The notes under the pieces were generated by a model. The model did no database searches. It was not told the DNA's origin and was given only the letters and a program-made list of their open reading frames with translations. Shown here in pieces: positions 6,378 through 13,237 of a stretch of DNA of 13,818 nt. The translations under genes and the position numbers were made by a program. Position 1 is the stretch's first letter. Every line of letters begins with the position of its first letter. The stretch spans positions 1 through 13,818 of the forward strand of contig JBIKZA010000062.1 of NCBI GenBank assembly GCA_044354975.1, written 5' to 3'. This DNA comes from CAIZGX01 sp044354975. GTDB taxonomy: Bacteria > Bacteroidota > Bacteroidia > Flavobacteriales_D > Sanyastnellaceae.

Positions 6378-7652
6378 ATGAGCGCTTGGGAGAATACAGA
6401 GAAGTTTGCGAAGATGAAAGATGAAAACGATTCGTTGAAATCTTTTCGTGAAGAATATTTTATTCCGCAACACAACGGAGCGCCCATGTTGTACTTCACA
6501 GGAAACTCGCTTGGGCTTCAACCCAAGGGAGTGAAAGATTATTTGCTGCAAGAATTAAGTGATTGGGAGAAGTTTGGTGTTGAAGGACATTTCGATGCGA
6601 AGCGCCCTTGGTTCAATTATCATGAAGTACTCACGGAATCACTTGCAAATGTTGTAGGCGCTAAAAACTCTGAAGTTGTCGCCATGAATCAACTTACAGT
6701 GAATTTGCATTTGTTGCTCATAAGTTTCTATCGTCCTTCGGGAAAGCGCAGAAAGATTTTATTCGAACACAAACCTTTTCCTTCCGATCGCTATGCCTTT
6801 GAATCACAAGCGAAGTTGCACGGCTTAAATCCAGATGATGTGCTGGTTGAAATGCAACCGCGCGAGGGAGAAGTATTACTTCGTGAAGAAGATATTTTAG
6901 CGAAGATTAACGAACTCGGAGAAGAGCTTGCAGTTGTTTGTTTCGGTGCCGTGAATTATTTCAGTGGACAATATTTCAATTGTGAAGCGCTTGCGAAAGC
7001 TGGACACGCCGTTGGTGCTATGGTTGGATTAGACCTTGCGCACGCGGCAGGGAATATTGATTTGCAGTTGCACAATTGGGACATAGATTTCGCATGTTGG
7101 TGCAGTTACAAATATTTGAACAGCGGTCCGGGAGGAGTTTCGGGAGCCTATGTTCACGAGCGCTTTCATGGCGTAGATGTTTTACGTTTAGCAGGATGGT
7201 GGGGCAACAAAGCGGAAACGAGATTCCTGATGCAGAAAAATTTCGACCCAACACATTCTGCAGAAGCATGGCAAATGAGCAACGCTCCTGTTTTATCTAT
7301 GGCTGCTCATAGAGCCGCTTTAGATCTTTTCGACAAAACTTCCATGTCAGCTCTGCGCGTAAAGTCGAAAGCGTTAACGGCTTACTTAGAATTTATTTTT
7401 CAAGAATTGAAATTGAAGGGAGTGCCAGTTGAGCAATTGACATCTCACGATGAAAATAAAAGAGGTTGTCAACTTTCAATTCGTCTAGAAGGAAGAACCA
7501 AAGAATTTGTGGGTGTTTTAGCGAAAGAAGGAGTGGTAGTCGATTGGCGCGAACCGGACATCATTAGAATGGCACCGGTTCCCATGTACAATTCTTTTCA
7601 AGACATTTACGCTTTCGGAAAAGTGATGGAGCGGATTTACAATTTGAGTTAA
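6378..7652 (+). CDS. kynU: Kynureninase
   Basis: KynU is a PLP-dependent hydrolase that cleaves kynurenine or 3-hydroxykynurenine to alanine plus anthranilate or 3-hydroxyanthranilate. It serves tryptophan degradation and, in many Bacteroidota, NAD synthesis from tryptophan. The 424-residue length fits. Visible signatures are YFTGNSLGLQPKG (39-51), WFNYHE (78-83), FPSDRYAFESQ (134-144), GLDLAHAAGN (217-226, with D219 contacting the PLP ring), CWCSYKYLNSGPGG with the Schiff-base lysine K245, LAGWWG (about 273-278), and F-x-x-S/T-A-E-A-W-Q-M-S-N near 290-302. The C-terminal DWREPDIIRMAPVPMYNSF is also typical. No other kynurenine-pathway gene is adjacent. The ATG is clear, with a -7 element upstream. 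Its stop overlaps the opposing TauE gene by 4 bp. Confidence 0.97.
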   Translation: MSAWENTEKFAKMKDENDSLKSFREEYFIPQHNGAPMLYFTGNSLGLQPKGVKDYLLQELSDWEKFGVEGHFDAKRPWFNYHEVLTESLANVVGAKNSEVVAMNQLTVNLHLLLISFYRPSGKRRKILFEHKPFPSDRYAFESQAKLHGLNPDDVLVEMQPREGEVLLREEDILAKINELGEELAVVCFGAVNYFSGQYFNCEALAKAGHAVGAMVGLDLAHAAGNIDLQLHNWDIDFACWCSYKYLNSGPGGVSGAYVHERFHGVDVLRLAGWWGNKAETRFLMQKNFDPTHSAEAWQMSNAPVLSMAAHRAALDLFDKTSMSALRVKSKALTAYLEFIFQELKLKGVPVEQLTSHDENKRGCQLSIRLEGRTKEFVGVLAKEGVVVDWREPDIIRMAPVPMYNSFQDIYAFGKVMERIYNLS

Positions 7653-8053
7653 TTCGACCCGAACAAAACTTTACTCGATTCATAGAGCAGCTTCAAAGCT
7701 CCAATAAGCATAACAAGAGCAAATCCGAATTTCACTTTTGCAATGGGAATGTTGTGTGCGAATTTGCTACCGAAGAGCGCACCCGAAATAAATCCAGCGC
7801 CAATAAGAAGTGCTGCCGCTGTGTTCACATTTCCTTGCTTGTAATAATGCATAACGGCTAGAAAACCTACGGGAAGAAGCAATACAGCTAGGCTTGTCCC
7901 TTGTGCTTGTAATTGAGTGTAACCGAGAAAGTACACAAGTGCAGGAACAATAATAAGTCCTCCGCCAACTCCAACAAATCCACTGAGCATTCCCGAGGCC
8001 ATACCAATGGCGAGAAGCAAGAAAACAACGTATGCGGTAATTTCCATTTTCAT
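7649..8053 (-). CDS. Half-size TauE/SafE-family (DUF81) membrane transporter
   Basis: The 134-residue product has about four predicted membrane helices. It begins with a helix leading into SGMLSGFVGVGGGLIIVPALV (20-40), the signature of the TauE/SafE (sulfite/anion exporter) family, and continues TQLQAQGTSLAVLLLPV, as expected for the first repeat. Full-length members have two such repeats and about 250 residues. This one carries a single repeat, a form common in Bacteroidota that probably works as a dimer (inference). The substrate cannot be told from sequence. ATG 8053 is used; ATG 8047 is equally possible. An imperfect -7 (TAACTTTC, minus strand 8072-8065) lies just upstream. The gene is divergent from gcvH and its 3' end overlaps kynU. 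Confidence 0.85.
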   Translation of the reverse strand: MKMEITAYVVFLLLAIGMASGMLSGFVGVGGGLIIVPALVYFLGYTQLQAQGTSLAVLLLPVGFLAVMHYYKQGNVNTAAALLIGAGFISGALFGSKFAHNIPIAKVKFGFALVMLIGALKLLYESSKVLFGSN

Positions 8054-8085
8054 AAACTCTGGGTGAAAGTTAGTCTTATTTTTAA

Positions 8086-8115
8086 TTGTTCCACTTCAAA
8101 CTTCCCTTATTTTTG
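8086..8115 (+). promoter_or_regulatory. gcvH promoter (-33/-7)
   Basis: TTG at 8086-8088 and TATTTTTG (TAnnTTTG) at 8108-8115 are separated by 19 bp, a fair match to the Bacteroidota consensus. The element lies 20 bp before ATG 8136, giving a predicted leader of about 16 nt. Confidence 0.6.
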
Positions 8116-8135
8116 TTCCACATAAATTGAAAACA

Positions 8136-8513
8136 ATGAATTTTCCAGCTGAATTGAAGTACACAAAAGACCACGAGTGGGTTCGCATTGAAGGCGATAT
8201 GGCTACTGTTGGCGTTACAGATTTCGCTCAAAGCGAATTAGGTGATATTGTATTTGTTGAAATTGAAACGCAAGGTGAAACCCTTGAAGAGCATGCGATC
8301 TTCGGAACAGTGGAAGCTGTAAAAACCGTAAGTGATTTGTTCATGCCGGTTTCAGGAACTGTTGTTGAAGTGAATGCTGGATTAGAAGCTGATCCTGCGC
8401 ATGTGAACAACGATCCTTACGGAAGTGGTTGGATGATCAAAGTGAAATTATCAGAAGGAGCAGACCTTAGTTCTTTAATGGACGCTGCAGCTTATGAAGC
8501 GTTGGTTGGTTAA
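8136..8513 (+). CDS. gcvH: Glycine cleavage system H protein
   Basis: GcvH is the lipoyl-carrying shuttle of the glycine cleavage system. It carries the aminomethyl intermediate from the P protein to the T protein and is reoxidised by the L protein. The 125-residue product has normal family length. Visible features are MNFPAELKYTKDHEWV at the N-terminus, GVTDFAQSELGDIVFVE (26-42), and GTVEAVKTVSDLFMPVSG with K63 as the lipoylation site. VNNDPYGSGWMIKVK follows near 90-105. ATG 8136 is preferred over an in-frame TTG at 8127 because it gives the standard N-terminus. No gcvP or gcvT is present here. The last 20 bp overlap the start of the vanZ-family gene in another frame, so the two are cotranscribed and probably translationally coupled. 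Confidence 0.97.
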   Translation: MNFPAELKYTKDHEWVRIEGDMATVGVTDFAQSELGDIVFVEIETQGETLEEHAIFGTVEAVKTVSDLFMPVSGTVVEVNAGLEADPAHVNNDPYGSGWMIKVKLSEGADLSSLMDAAAYEALVG

Positions 8514-8874
8514 TCTTCCAAAGAAATATTTTGCAACTGCTCACATTTTGTGGGCAGTTGTTGTTTTTGGCCTACATGCCATGTCTAGCAAGTCTTTTCC
8601 GAAAATTTCTTTTTGGGAACATTTAGGTCCCGATAAAATAGTTCACGCGTTTATGTTTTTTGTCGCGACAGCTTTTGCCATTCAATCGGGATGGAAAAAA
8701 ATAACAGGAGCTATTGTTTGGATAGCAGCAGGAATACTCTTAGAATTTTATCAATTTTACTTTACAACCGATCGTTCTTTTGATTGGTTTGATGTGTTAG
8801 CGGATTCACTCGGCGTGATGCTTGCTTTGATATTACTTCCAAGCAAAGCCTGGAAGCGAAGCGAGAATCAATGA
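8494..8874 (+). CDS. VanZ-family membrane protein
   Basis: The 126-residue product has about four predicted membrane segments: near 15-30, 50-65, 70-88 and 103-116. It carries the VanZ-family pattern: D47-K48-I-V-H51 at the head of the second helix, E84-x-x-Q in the third, and D97-W-F-D100-V-L-A-D104-S-L-G-V before the last. VanZ of enterococci confers low-level teicoplanin resistance, but most family members, including this short type, have no known function, so no resistance is inferred. It starts within the gcvH end (20-bp overlap). I recall the gcvH-vanZ order as recurrent in Flavobacteriales. Its last 42 bp overlap the opposing NadR-like gene. Confidence 0.85.
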   Translation: MKRWLVNLPKKYFATAHILWAVVVFGLHAMSSKSFPKISFWEHLGPDKIVHAFMFFVATAFAIQSGWKKITGAIVWIAAGILLEFYQFYFTTDRSFDWFDVLADSLGVMLALILLPSKAWKRSENQ

Positions 8875-9348
8875 TTTTTTTTCATCCATACTTCCATGTA
8901 AAACAACGAAGTTGGAATTGGCTTCAATAAGATTGGCTTTATAGTTTTCGAATAGACGAGTTCTTTCCGTCTCTTCGGGCACACTGCGCAAAGGATCTGC
9001 CTCCCACTCAACATCAGGTGCACACAAAAAATGAATGTCCATTTTGTAGGAAGGAAGAATTTCTAGTTCTGGTAATTTCAATTTGAAAACTTCGTCATTC
9101 CAGATTCGAAGAACGAAAATATCGGTGTCGAAAATTTGGTAGATACTCTCTTTACTTGGAGTGAAGCGTTCGCATTGAATGCTTGCAATTTGTTTGAAAT
9201 CCTCTTCACTAGCGCGAGTCAATTGTCTTTCTTCAAGATACTCTCGGGCAAATTCAGGGATAAATACAGAATCAGAAAGCTCGTTTGCAAGCCATTGGGA
9301 AAGTGTTGTTTTTCCGCTCGATTCTGTTCCTGTGAATGCAATGCGCAT
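8833..9348 (-). CDS. NadR-like P-loop ATPase/kinase (standalone domain)
   Basis: The 171-residue product carries a Walker A loop G7-T-E-S-S-G-K13-T-T and a P30-E-F-A-R-E-Y motif. DTDIFVLRIW (74-83) follows, then DVEWEADPLRSVPEETER (112-129). This order, particularly GxESSGK, PExARE, DTD and the W-x-x-D-x-x-R lid, matches the ribosylnicotinamide kinase half of NadR and the related AAA_28 domain. The adenylyltransferase half of NadR is absent. Standalone copies occur widely in Bacteroidota and are usually annotated only as ATP-binding proteins. Nicotinamide riboside kinase activity is possible but unproven, and no pnuC transporter is adjacent. The ATG at 9348 lies inside a perfect 12-bp palindrome. 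The start is 27 bp from the divergent phosphatase gene, and the 3' end overlaps vanZ by 42 bp. Confidence 0.85.
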   Translation of the reverse strand: MRIAFTGTESSGKTTLSQWLANELSDSVFIPEFAREYLEERQLTRASEEDFKQIASIQCERFTPSKESIYQIFDTDIFVLRIWNDEVFKLKLPELEILPSYKMDIHFLCAPDVEWEADPLRSVPEETERTRLFENYKANLIEANSNFVVLHGSMDEKKSLILASLPGFAWK

Positions 9349-9350
9349 TG
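9339..9350. repeat. Perfect 12-bp palindrome over the NadR-like start codon
   Basis: CAATGCGCATTG is a perfect inverted repeat that includes the ATG (9348-9346) of the minus-strand gene. Much of it is coding (M-R-I-A), so it may be chance, but it could be an operator half of the divergent control region. Confidence 0.4.
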
Positions 9351-9362
9351 AATACTTTGTTG

Positions 9363-9378
9363 TTTCTTTGCAAAGATG
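9363..9378. promoter_or_regulatory. Overlapping divergent -7-like elements with a 10-bp palindrome
   Basis: CTTTGCAAAG at 9366-9375 is a perfect palindrome ending at the base before ATG 9376. It places TTTCTTTG (plus, 9363-9370) and CATCTTTG (minus, 9378-9371) head to head, each one base off TAnnTTTG. They could be the -7 elements of the phosphatase and NadR-like genes respectively. No clear -33 TTG is present for either, so this is tentative. Confidence 0.35.
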
Positions 9379-10587
9379 TCAAATACTGAGCGACTCTCAT
9401 CGAAAATAAAACAGCGCGACTTCAAGTTGAACGCTCTTCTTGAATTAACCGAAGCTATTAATGCGAACAGTTCGGAGGCGGATTTGATTTTCCAATTTCA
9501 AAATATTGTACAAACACATTTAGGAATAGAAAAATTAGCGCTCTTTGTGAAGCGAGAAGATTGGCAGTGTTTGCTTCAATATGGCGACATGAATGTTTCG
9601 GAATTTGTGATTCCCGGCGATGACTTTTTTCATTCAAACAAAGGAGTGGCTCTTTCAGAAGATGCTTCTCACGAGACTTATGATGTGATTGTTCCTGTTA
9701 TGCATAACAATCAACCTTTGGCTATTGCTTTGGCCGGCGACAACGCGGAAGATGCCCGCGGAATGAGTCCTACGGTGAAACACATGCGTTTCCTTCAAAC
9801 ATTGACTTCTGTGCTGAGTGTTGCGCTTGAAAATAAAAGGTTGCTTACCAATTTGGTTCAACAAGAAAGATTGAAAAAGGAATTGGAGCTTGCCGCTGAA
9901 ATGCAGCAATTGCTTTTGCCAAATCATTTTCCAGATACAGCGGTTTGGAATGTTCAAGGAATTTATCGCGCCCACCAGCAAGTTGGGGGAGACTATTACG
10001 ATGTCTTTCAAATTAGTGAACACGAATATGTCTTTTGCCTCGGTGATGTTTCCGGAAAAGGAATGCCTGCGGCTTTCTTAATGTCGAATTTTCAAGCCTA
10101 CGTGCGAAATGCATTCGAAGAGAAACGTCCCGATTTAGTTAACCTCGCGAACAAATTGAACAAGCGTGTTTGGGATGCGGTTCAAGGGGAGAAGTTCATT
10201 ACGTTTTTTCTTGCTGTATATAATTCGAAAATCCAAGAGTTGGAATATGTGAACTGCGGTCACAATGCTCCTGTTTTCAAAACGGGAAGCGAATTCAAGC
10301 AATTTGGCGCGACTTCTATTGGACTGGGAATGCTTCCAGAATTGCCAAAGGTGAGCGCTGTGAAGCTAGGGGTTTTGTCAGGAGATGTCTTGTTGGGCTA
10401 TACAGATGGACTTGTGGAAGTTAACAATGCTGAAGGAGATTATTTCGAGATCGAAGGCATTGAACAAAATATGAATGGTTCTCATGCAAAGGATGTATGT
10501 CTTTCAGTAGAGAATGCAGCGAATGATTTTCGTGGAGAGTGTTTGTTCAACGACGACGTAGCCATCATGGCTATTTGTTGGAAGTAG
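9376..10587 (+). CDS. SpoIIE/RsbU-type PP2C serine phosphatase with N-terminal GAF-like sensor
   Basis: The 403-residue product has two parts. Residues about 15-155 form a GAF-like sensor region (LLELTEAINANSSEADLIFQF..., ending in LSVALENKRL). A short linker helix, ERLKKELELAAEMQQLLLP (164-182), is typical of RsbU-type proteins and leads into the phosphatase domain. Metal-binding motifs are complete: GGD206-YYD, LGD224-VSGKGMPAA, CGHNAP (294-299), YTD344-GLVE and ND393-D394-VA. The protein should be a Mg/Mn-dependent serine/threonine phosphatase, classically acting on anti-anti-sigma (STAS) proteins in partner-switching pathways. No STAS or anti-sigma kinase gene is adjacent, so the target is unknown. 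There are no membrane segments, so it is cytoplasmic. The ATG abuts the divergent promoter region, and the last 17 bp overlap the opposing ligase gene. Confidence 0.92.
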   Translation: MSNTERLSSKIKQRDFKLNALLELTEAINANSSEADLIFQFQNIVQTHLGIEKLALFVKREDWQCLLQYGDMNVSEFVIPGDDFFHSNKGVALSEDASHETYDVIVPVMHNNQPLAIALAGDNAEDARGMSPTVKHMRFLQTLTSVLSVALENKRLLTNLVQQERLKKELELAAEMQQLLLPNHFPDTAVWNVQGIYRAHQQVGGDYYDVFQISEHEYVFCLGDVSGKGMPAAFLMSNFQAYVRNAFEEKRPDLVNLANKLNKRVWDAVQGEKFITFFLAVYNSKIQELEYVNCGHNAPVFKTGSEFKQFGATSIGLGMLPELPKVSAVKLGVLSGDVLLGYTDGLVEVNNAEGDYFEIEGIEQNMNGSHAKDVCLSVENAANDFRGECLFNDDVAIMAICWK

Positions 10588-12022
10588 ACTCGTCTTGTTT
10601 CTTCAGGTGAAACAAATCCATTGCAACTAAAATTCCGATGAATCCCCAAAACGGCACCGAAGCTTTGTCCGTATCCAAATAATTGTTCAAGGTGCCGTGC
10701 ACGAAATAGGTAATTAATCCCAAGAACGCACTGGCTATAATAGCGCGGTGCTCTCTCTCTGCAGCCGCGTAAAACAATTTAAATCCCAGAACAAGGGTAT
10801 ACACAAAAATTGAAATGAAGAGCAGCATTCCCAACACCCCTTCTTCCGCAAGCGGACCCAAGTATTCGCTGTGTGCGTTACCGCCATCGCCGTTGTTCGT
10901 GCTTATAATGGTGCGATCTTTCGCTTGTTGAAACGGAGCGTAAACGAATTGATAAGTTCCAGGTCCCCATCCAACAATGGGCCTTCTATGAAACATTTCC
11001 ATGGCGCAATGCCATCGGTTCAATCTTTCTAGATTCGAGGCATCAGAGGATACGTTCGATATAGAGGAAACGTGTTCATCTAATTTGTCGCTACTCTCTT
11101 GTTTGTTCTGCCCCAGTTGCTGTTGAATCGTGTTCCAAGAAAAATAAAATACACTTCCTGAAATAAGTGCCCCGTAGAATACATATTTCAATGGAATGCG
11201 AAGCATCATGATTAGTAGTACTCCAAATGCAACCACAACAGAAACCCAAGCCGCACGTGTGAAAGACAGCACAAGTCCAATGGACACAATGAGCAGGGCA
11301 GCGTACATTAAGAAGGTCACCAAGGGACTTTTCTTTTTCAAAAAAAGTAAGCCAATGGAAACTGGAAAAAACATAGCCAAAACAGCGCCGTAGCTCGTGT
11401 GATCTTTGAATAAAGGCTCCATAACCCAATGCGCACTTTCTTTGTCGAAATTGAATTGAGCGTGTCGTGTTACGGTATAAATTATTACAATGCAGAGTGG
11501 CGCTAAATAACTCGCGAAGAATTTTTTTATGTTGGAAAGGTCTTGGAAAAGATGAGCGCCAAGTAAATAAAATCCCGAGATAAACCAAAGTCGTGTAGCA
11601 ATGAATTTAAATGAGACAAGCGGATACTCGCTTGTTACAGCGGTGAAAACCATCCACAACAAATACAAGCCAATAATGTAGGTGAAAGGATGTTTGAATC
11701 TTCTTCGGTCTACGCTTTTTCCGGAAATGATCTTGAAAATCATCAAAAGTAAAAGAGCCGCTATGATGGGTTCAGTAGGTAGGTACATGCCAATGTGAGC
11801 CACTTCCATTTCCTCAAGATTAATACTCAAAGGAGTGGCCATTACACTGAAGAACCACACCCATTCAATTTTATGAATAGCCAGCCACAAAGCGAATAGC
11901 GCAGCAGGAAGGATAAAGAGTAGGTAAAATTCCAAGGCAACAGCAAGGCCCTGTGTAACGGCGAAAAAACCACCCCAAAAAAGAATGGGGTTCTTTTTTA
12001 TAAATGCTGTGAAGGAATTCAC
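10571..12022 (-). CDS. O-antigen ligase/polymerase-family membrane protein (Wzy/WaaL type)
   Basis: The 483-residue product has about ten to twelve predicted membrane helices and a large periplasmic loop near 300-385. The loop region carries the Wzy_C signature: LSFTRAAWVS (about 259-268), then ERLNRWHCAMEMFHRRPIVGWGPGTY, and NAHSEYLGPLAEEGVLG. This family contains O-antigen ligases (WaaL) and polysaccharide polymerases (Wzy), which cannot be told apart by sequence alone. Placement directly after a Wzz-like gene favours a role in surface polysaccharide assembly. The start is GTG at 12022, only 3 bp after the wzz stop (TAAGCAGTG), which implies translational coupling; the next in-frame Met is about 60 residues in and would remove the first helices. 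The 3' end overlaps the phosphatase gene by 17 bp. Confidence 0.88.
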   Translation of the reverse strand: MNSFTAFIKKNPILFWGGFFAVTQGLAVALEFYLLFILPAALFALWLAIHKIEWVWFFSVMATPLSINLEEMEVAHIGMYLPTEPIIAALLLLMIFKIISGKSVDRRRFKHPFTYIIGLYLLWMVFTAVTSEYPLVSFKFIATRLWFISGFYLLGAHLFQDLSNIKKFFASYLAPLCIVIIYTVTRHAQFNFDKESAHWVMEPLFKDHTSYGAVLAMFFPVSIGLLFLKKKSPLVTFLMYAALLIVSIGLVLSFTRAAWVSVVVAFGVLLIMMLRIPLKYVFYGALISGSVFYFSWNTIQQQLGQNKQESSDKLDEHVSSISNVSSDASNLERLNRWHCAMEMFHRRPIVGWGPGTYQFVYAPFQQAKDRTIISTNNGDGGNAHSEYLGPLAEEGVLGMLLFISIFVYTLVLGFKLFYAAAEREHRAIIASAFLGLITYFVHGTLNNYLDTDKASVPFWGFIGILVAMDLFHLKKQDESTSNK

Positions 12023-12025
12023 TGC

Positions 12026-13039
12026 TTACGCCTTTTTCAACTTTTCAATGTTGTCGCGAACTAAAATCACCACCACGCCGAAGACGAATGTAGCCATGGC
12101 ACTCACCACAACAATGAGCCATCGAATAGGGTATGACTTTTTATCGGCAGCCGCGGCCTTGTCTACCACGAGGTGAGAAGAAATATCAGACTCAACGTCA
12201 ATCTTCATCAAATCATAACGCTTTCTAAGAATCTGCATTTTCTCATATCCCCCGTCAATTTCGCTTTCAATTTTCTTGTAACGTGTTCCGTATCTAGAAA
12301 GAAAATCCATTTGAACTTTGATTTCCTGCGCGCGATCAGGGTGTCCTTCCACAATGGCGGTTCCGTATTGTTCAGTTAAATAGGCAATCTGGTCTTTGTA
12401 GCTATACACTCCTTTCTCTTGAAGATACTGCATCGAGTCTTCAAGAATTTTTATTTCGGTTTGAAGGAGCTCTAATGAGGATTTAGCATACAAGAATGCC
12501 GACATTGCGCGGTCGCTGCGCATTTGGTTACTCACCGAGTCGGTAAGTTGCGCAATGTCGTTGGCAATGTCTCTAGCGCGCTCTGGTGAAGCGTCCAACA
12601 CGTTAATTTCAATGGATCCAAATCTCGTTAAGTCAGCAGAAACGTTTTCGTTGTATTCTTTTCCGATTAAAGTGTTCGCTCCGCGGTCTGTTTTGGCAAT
12701 ATCGTATACTTCCCAAAGGTTATACTTCTCTATAATTCTTCCTCGAACTTGATCCGAGTTAATAATCTGCATTAAACGCTCTGCGTCTTCTTCCTCGCCG
12801 TAGGCAAGAACGTCAGATTTCTTAACATCTTCTAAAAGTTGCTCCCCGAAGCTGTGCTGCTGCGAAGCGAAAAGCACAACAGTGCTTTTGTATTTTTCTG
12901 TAATCAGAAAGGAAGCTGCTGCCGCAATTATTGCTGCTGCTGCAGTTACGAGGAACAGGTGTTTTCTCCACTTGAAGACAACGACTAATAGATTAGACGA
13001 ATTCAGGGATTCTTCAGAATTATTTCCTTGGTTATTCAT
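12026..13039 (-). CDS. Wzz/GumC-like polysaccharide chain-length determinant protein
   Basis: The 337-residue product has the co-polymerase layout. It has a short cytoplasmic N-terminus, a first membrane helix at about 27-46 (alanine-rich, AAAAIIAAAASF), and then ITEKYKSTVVLF, the usual entry to the periplasmic domain. Helical, coiled-coil-prone segments run through about 170-290. A YPIRW motif precedes the second membrane helix at about 306-326, and the cytoplasmic tail is basic. No C-terminal tyrosine-kinase domain or Walker motif is present, so it is a Wzz-type rather than a BY-kinase-fused protein. It probably controls the length of surface polysaccharide made with the downstream ligase/polymerase-type protein. 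A -7 element (minus, 13066-13059) lies 19 bp upstream. Confidence 0.88.
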   Translation of the reverse strand: MNNQGNNSEESLNSSNLLVVVFKWRKHLFLVTAAAAIIAAAASFLITEKYKSTVVLFASQQHSFGEQLLEDVKKSDVLAYGEEEDAERLMQIINSDQVRGRIIEKYNLWEVYDIAKTDRGANTLIGKEYNENVSADLTRFGSIEINVLDASPERARDIANDIAQLTDSVSNQMRSDRAMSAFLYAKSSLELLQTEIKILEDSMQYLQEKGVYSYKDQIAYLTEQYGTAIVEGHPDRAQEIKVQMDFLSRYGTRYKKIESEIDGGYEKMQILRKRYDLMKIDVESDISSHLVVDKAAAADKKSYPIRWLIVVVSAMATFVFGVVVILVRDNIEKLKKA

Positions 13040-13058
13040 GCTTTGGTCAATGATGGTG

Positions 13059-13066
13059 CAAAAGTA
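13059..13066 (-). promoter_or_regulatory. -7 element of the wzz-ligase operon
   Basis: The minus strand reads TACTTTTG, a perfect TAnnTTTG located 19 bp before the ATG at 13039, with a predicted leader of about 15 nt. There is no TTG at -33. It faces away from the atpD element at 13199-13206, within a 198-bp divergent gap (13040-13237) that holds nothing else I can identify. Confidence 0.55.
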
Positions 13067-13198
13067 AGGTCTTTTGAAGGCGGTTTGAACTGCTTAAAGG
13101 AGTTTGGTCGGAAATATTGCCCTAGCGCTATTTTCGAGGTGTTAAATAAAAAATGGCAGATTAAGACATTTTTCAGTGAAAAATTCGAGTTCCTGTAT

Positions 13199-13206
13199 TA
13201 CTTTTG
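13199..13206 (+). promoter_or_regulatory. atpD -7 promoter element
   Basis: TACTTTTG is a perfect TAnnTTTG, 31 bp before ATG 13238, giving a leader of about 27 nt, the longest predicted in the window. No TTG is at the expected -33 position. Confidence 0.55.
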
Positions 13207-13237
13207 CGCCCGAAATTCAAACTGAATACATCTTTCT

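Noticed and set aside
7686..7703. Small AGCTT/AAGCT and GAGC/GCTC hairpin after kynU
   Set aside because: Very short stem, 2-nt loop in one form, no T-run; probably chance in the TauE coding sequence.
8836..8856. CTTCCA/TGGAAG inverted repeat at the vanZ/NadR-like overlap
   Set aside because: Six-bp stem inside both coding regions; the nearest T-run (from 8874) is 18 bp away, so it is not a standard terminator.
8494..8874. VanZ-family gene as an antibiotic resistance determinant
   Set aside because: Only the family signature is shared; it is coupled to gcvH with no other van genes, so it is treated as a membrane protein of unknown function.
9353..9359. TACTTTG upstream of the phosphatase gene as a promoter element
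   Set aside because: It has one base fewer than TAnnTTTG between TA and TTTG, so it does not match the consensus spacing.
10595..10615. TTGTTTC/GAAACAA inverted repeat with a 7-nt loop just past the phosphatase stop
   Set aside because: AT-rich 7-bp stem without a T-run on either strand; too weak to call as a terminator.
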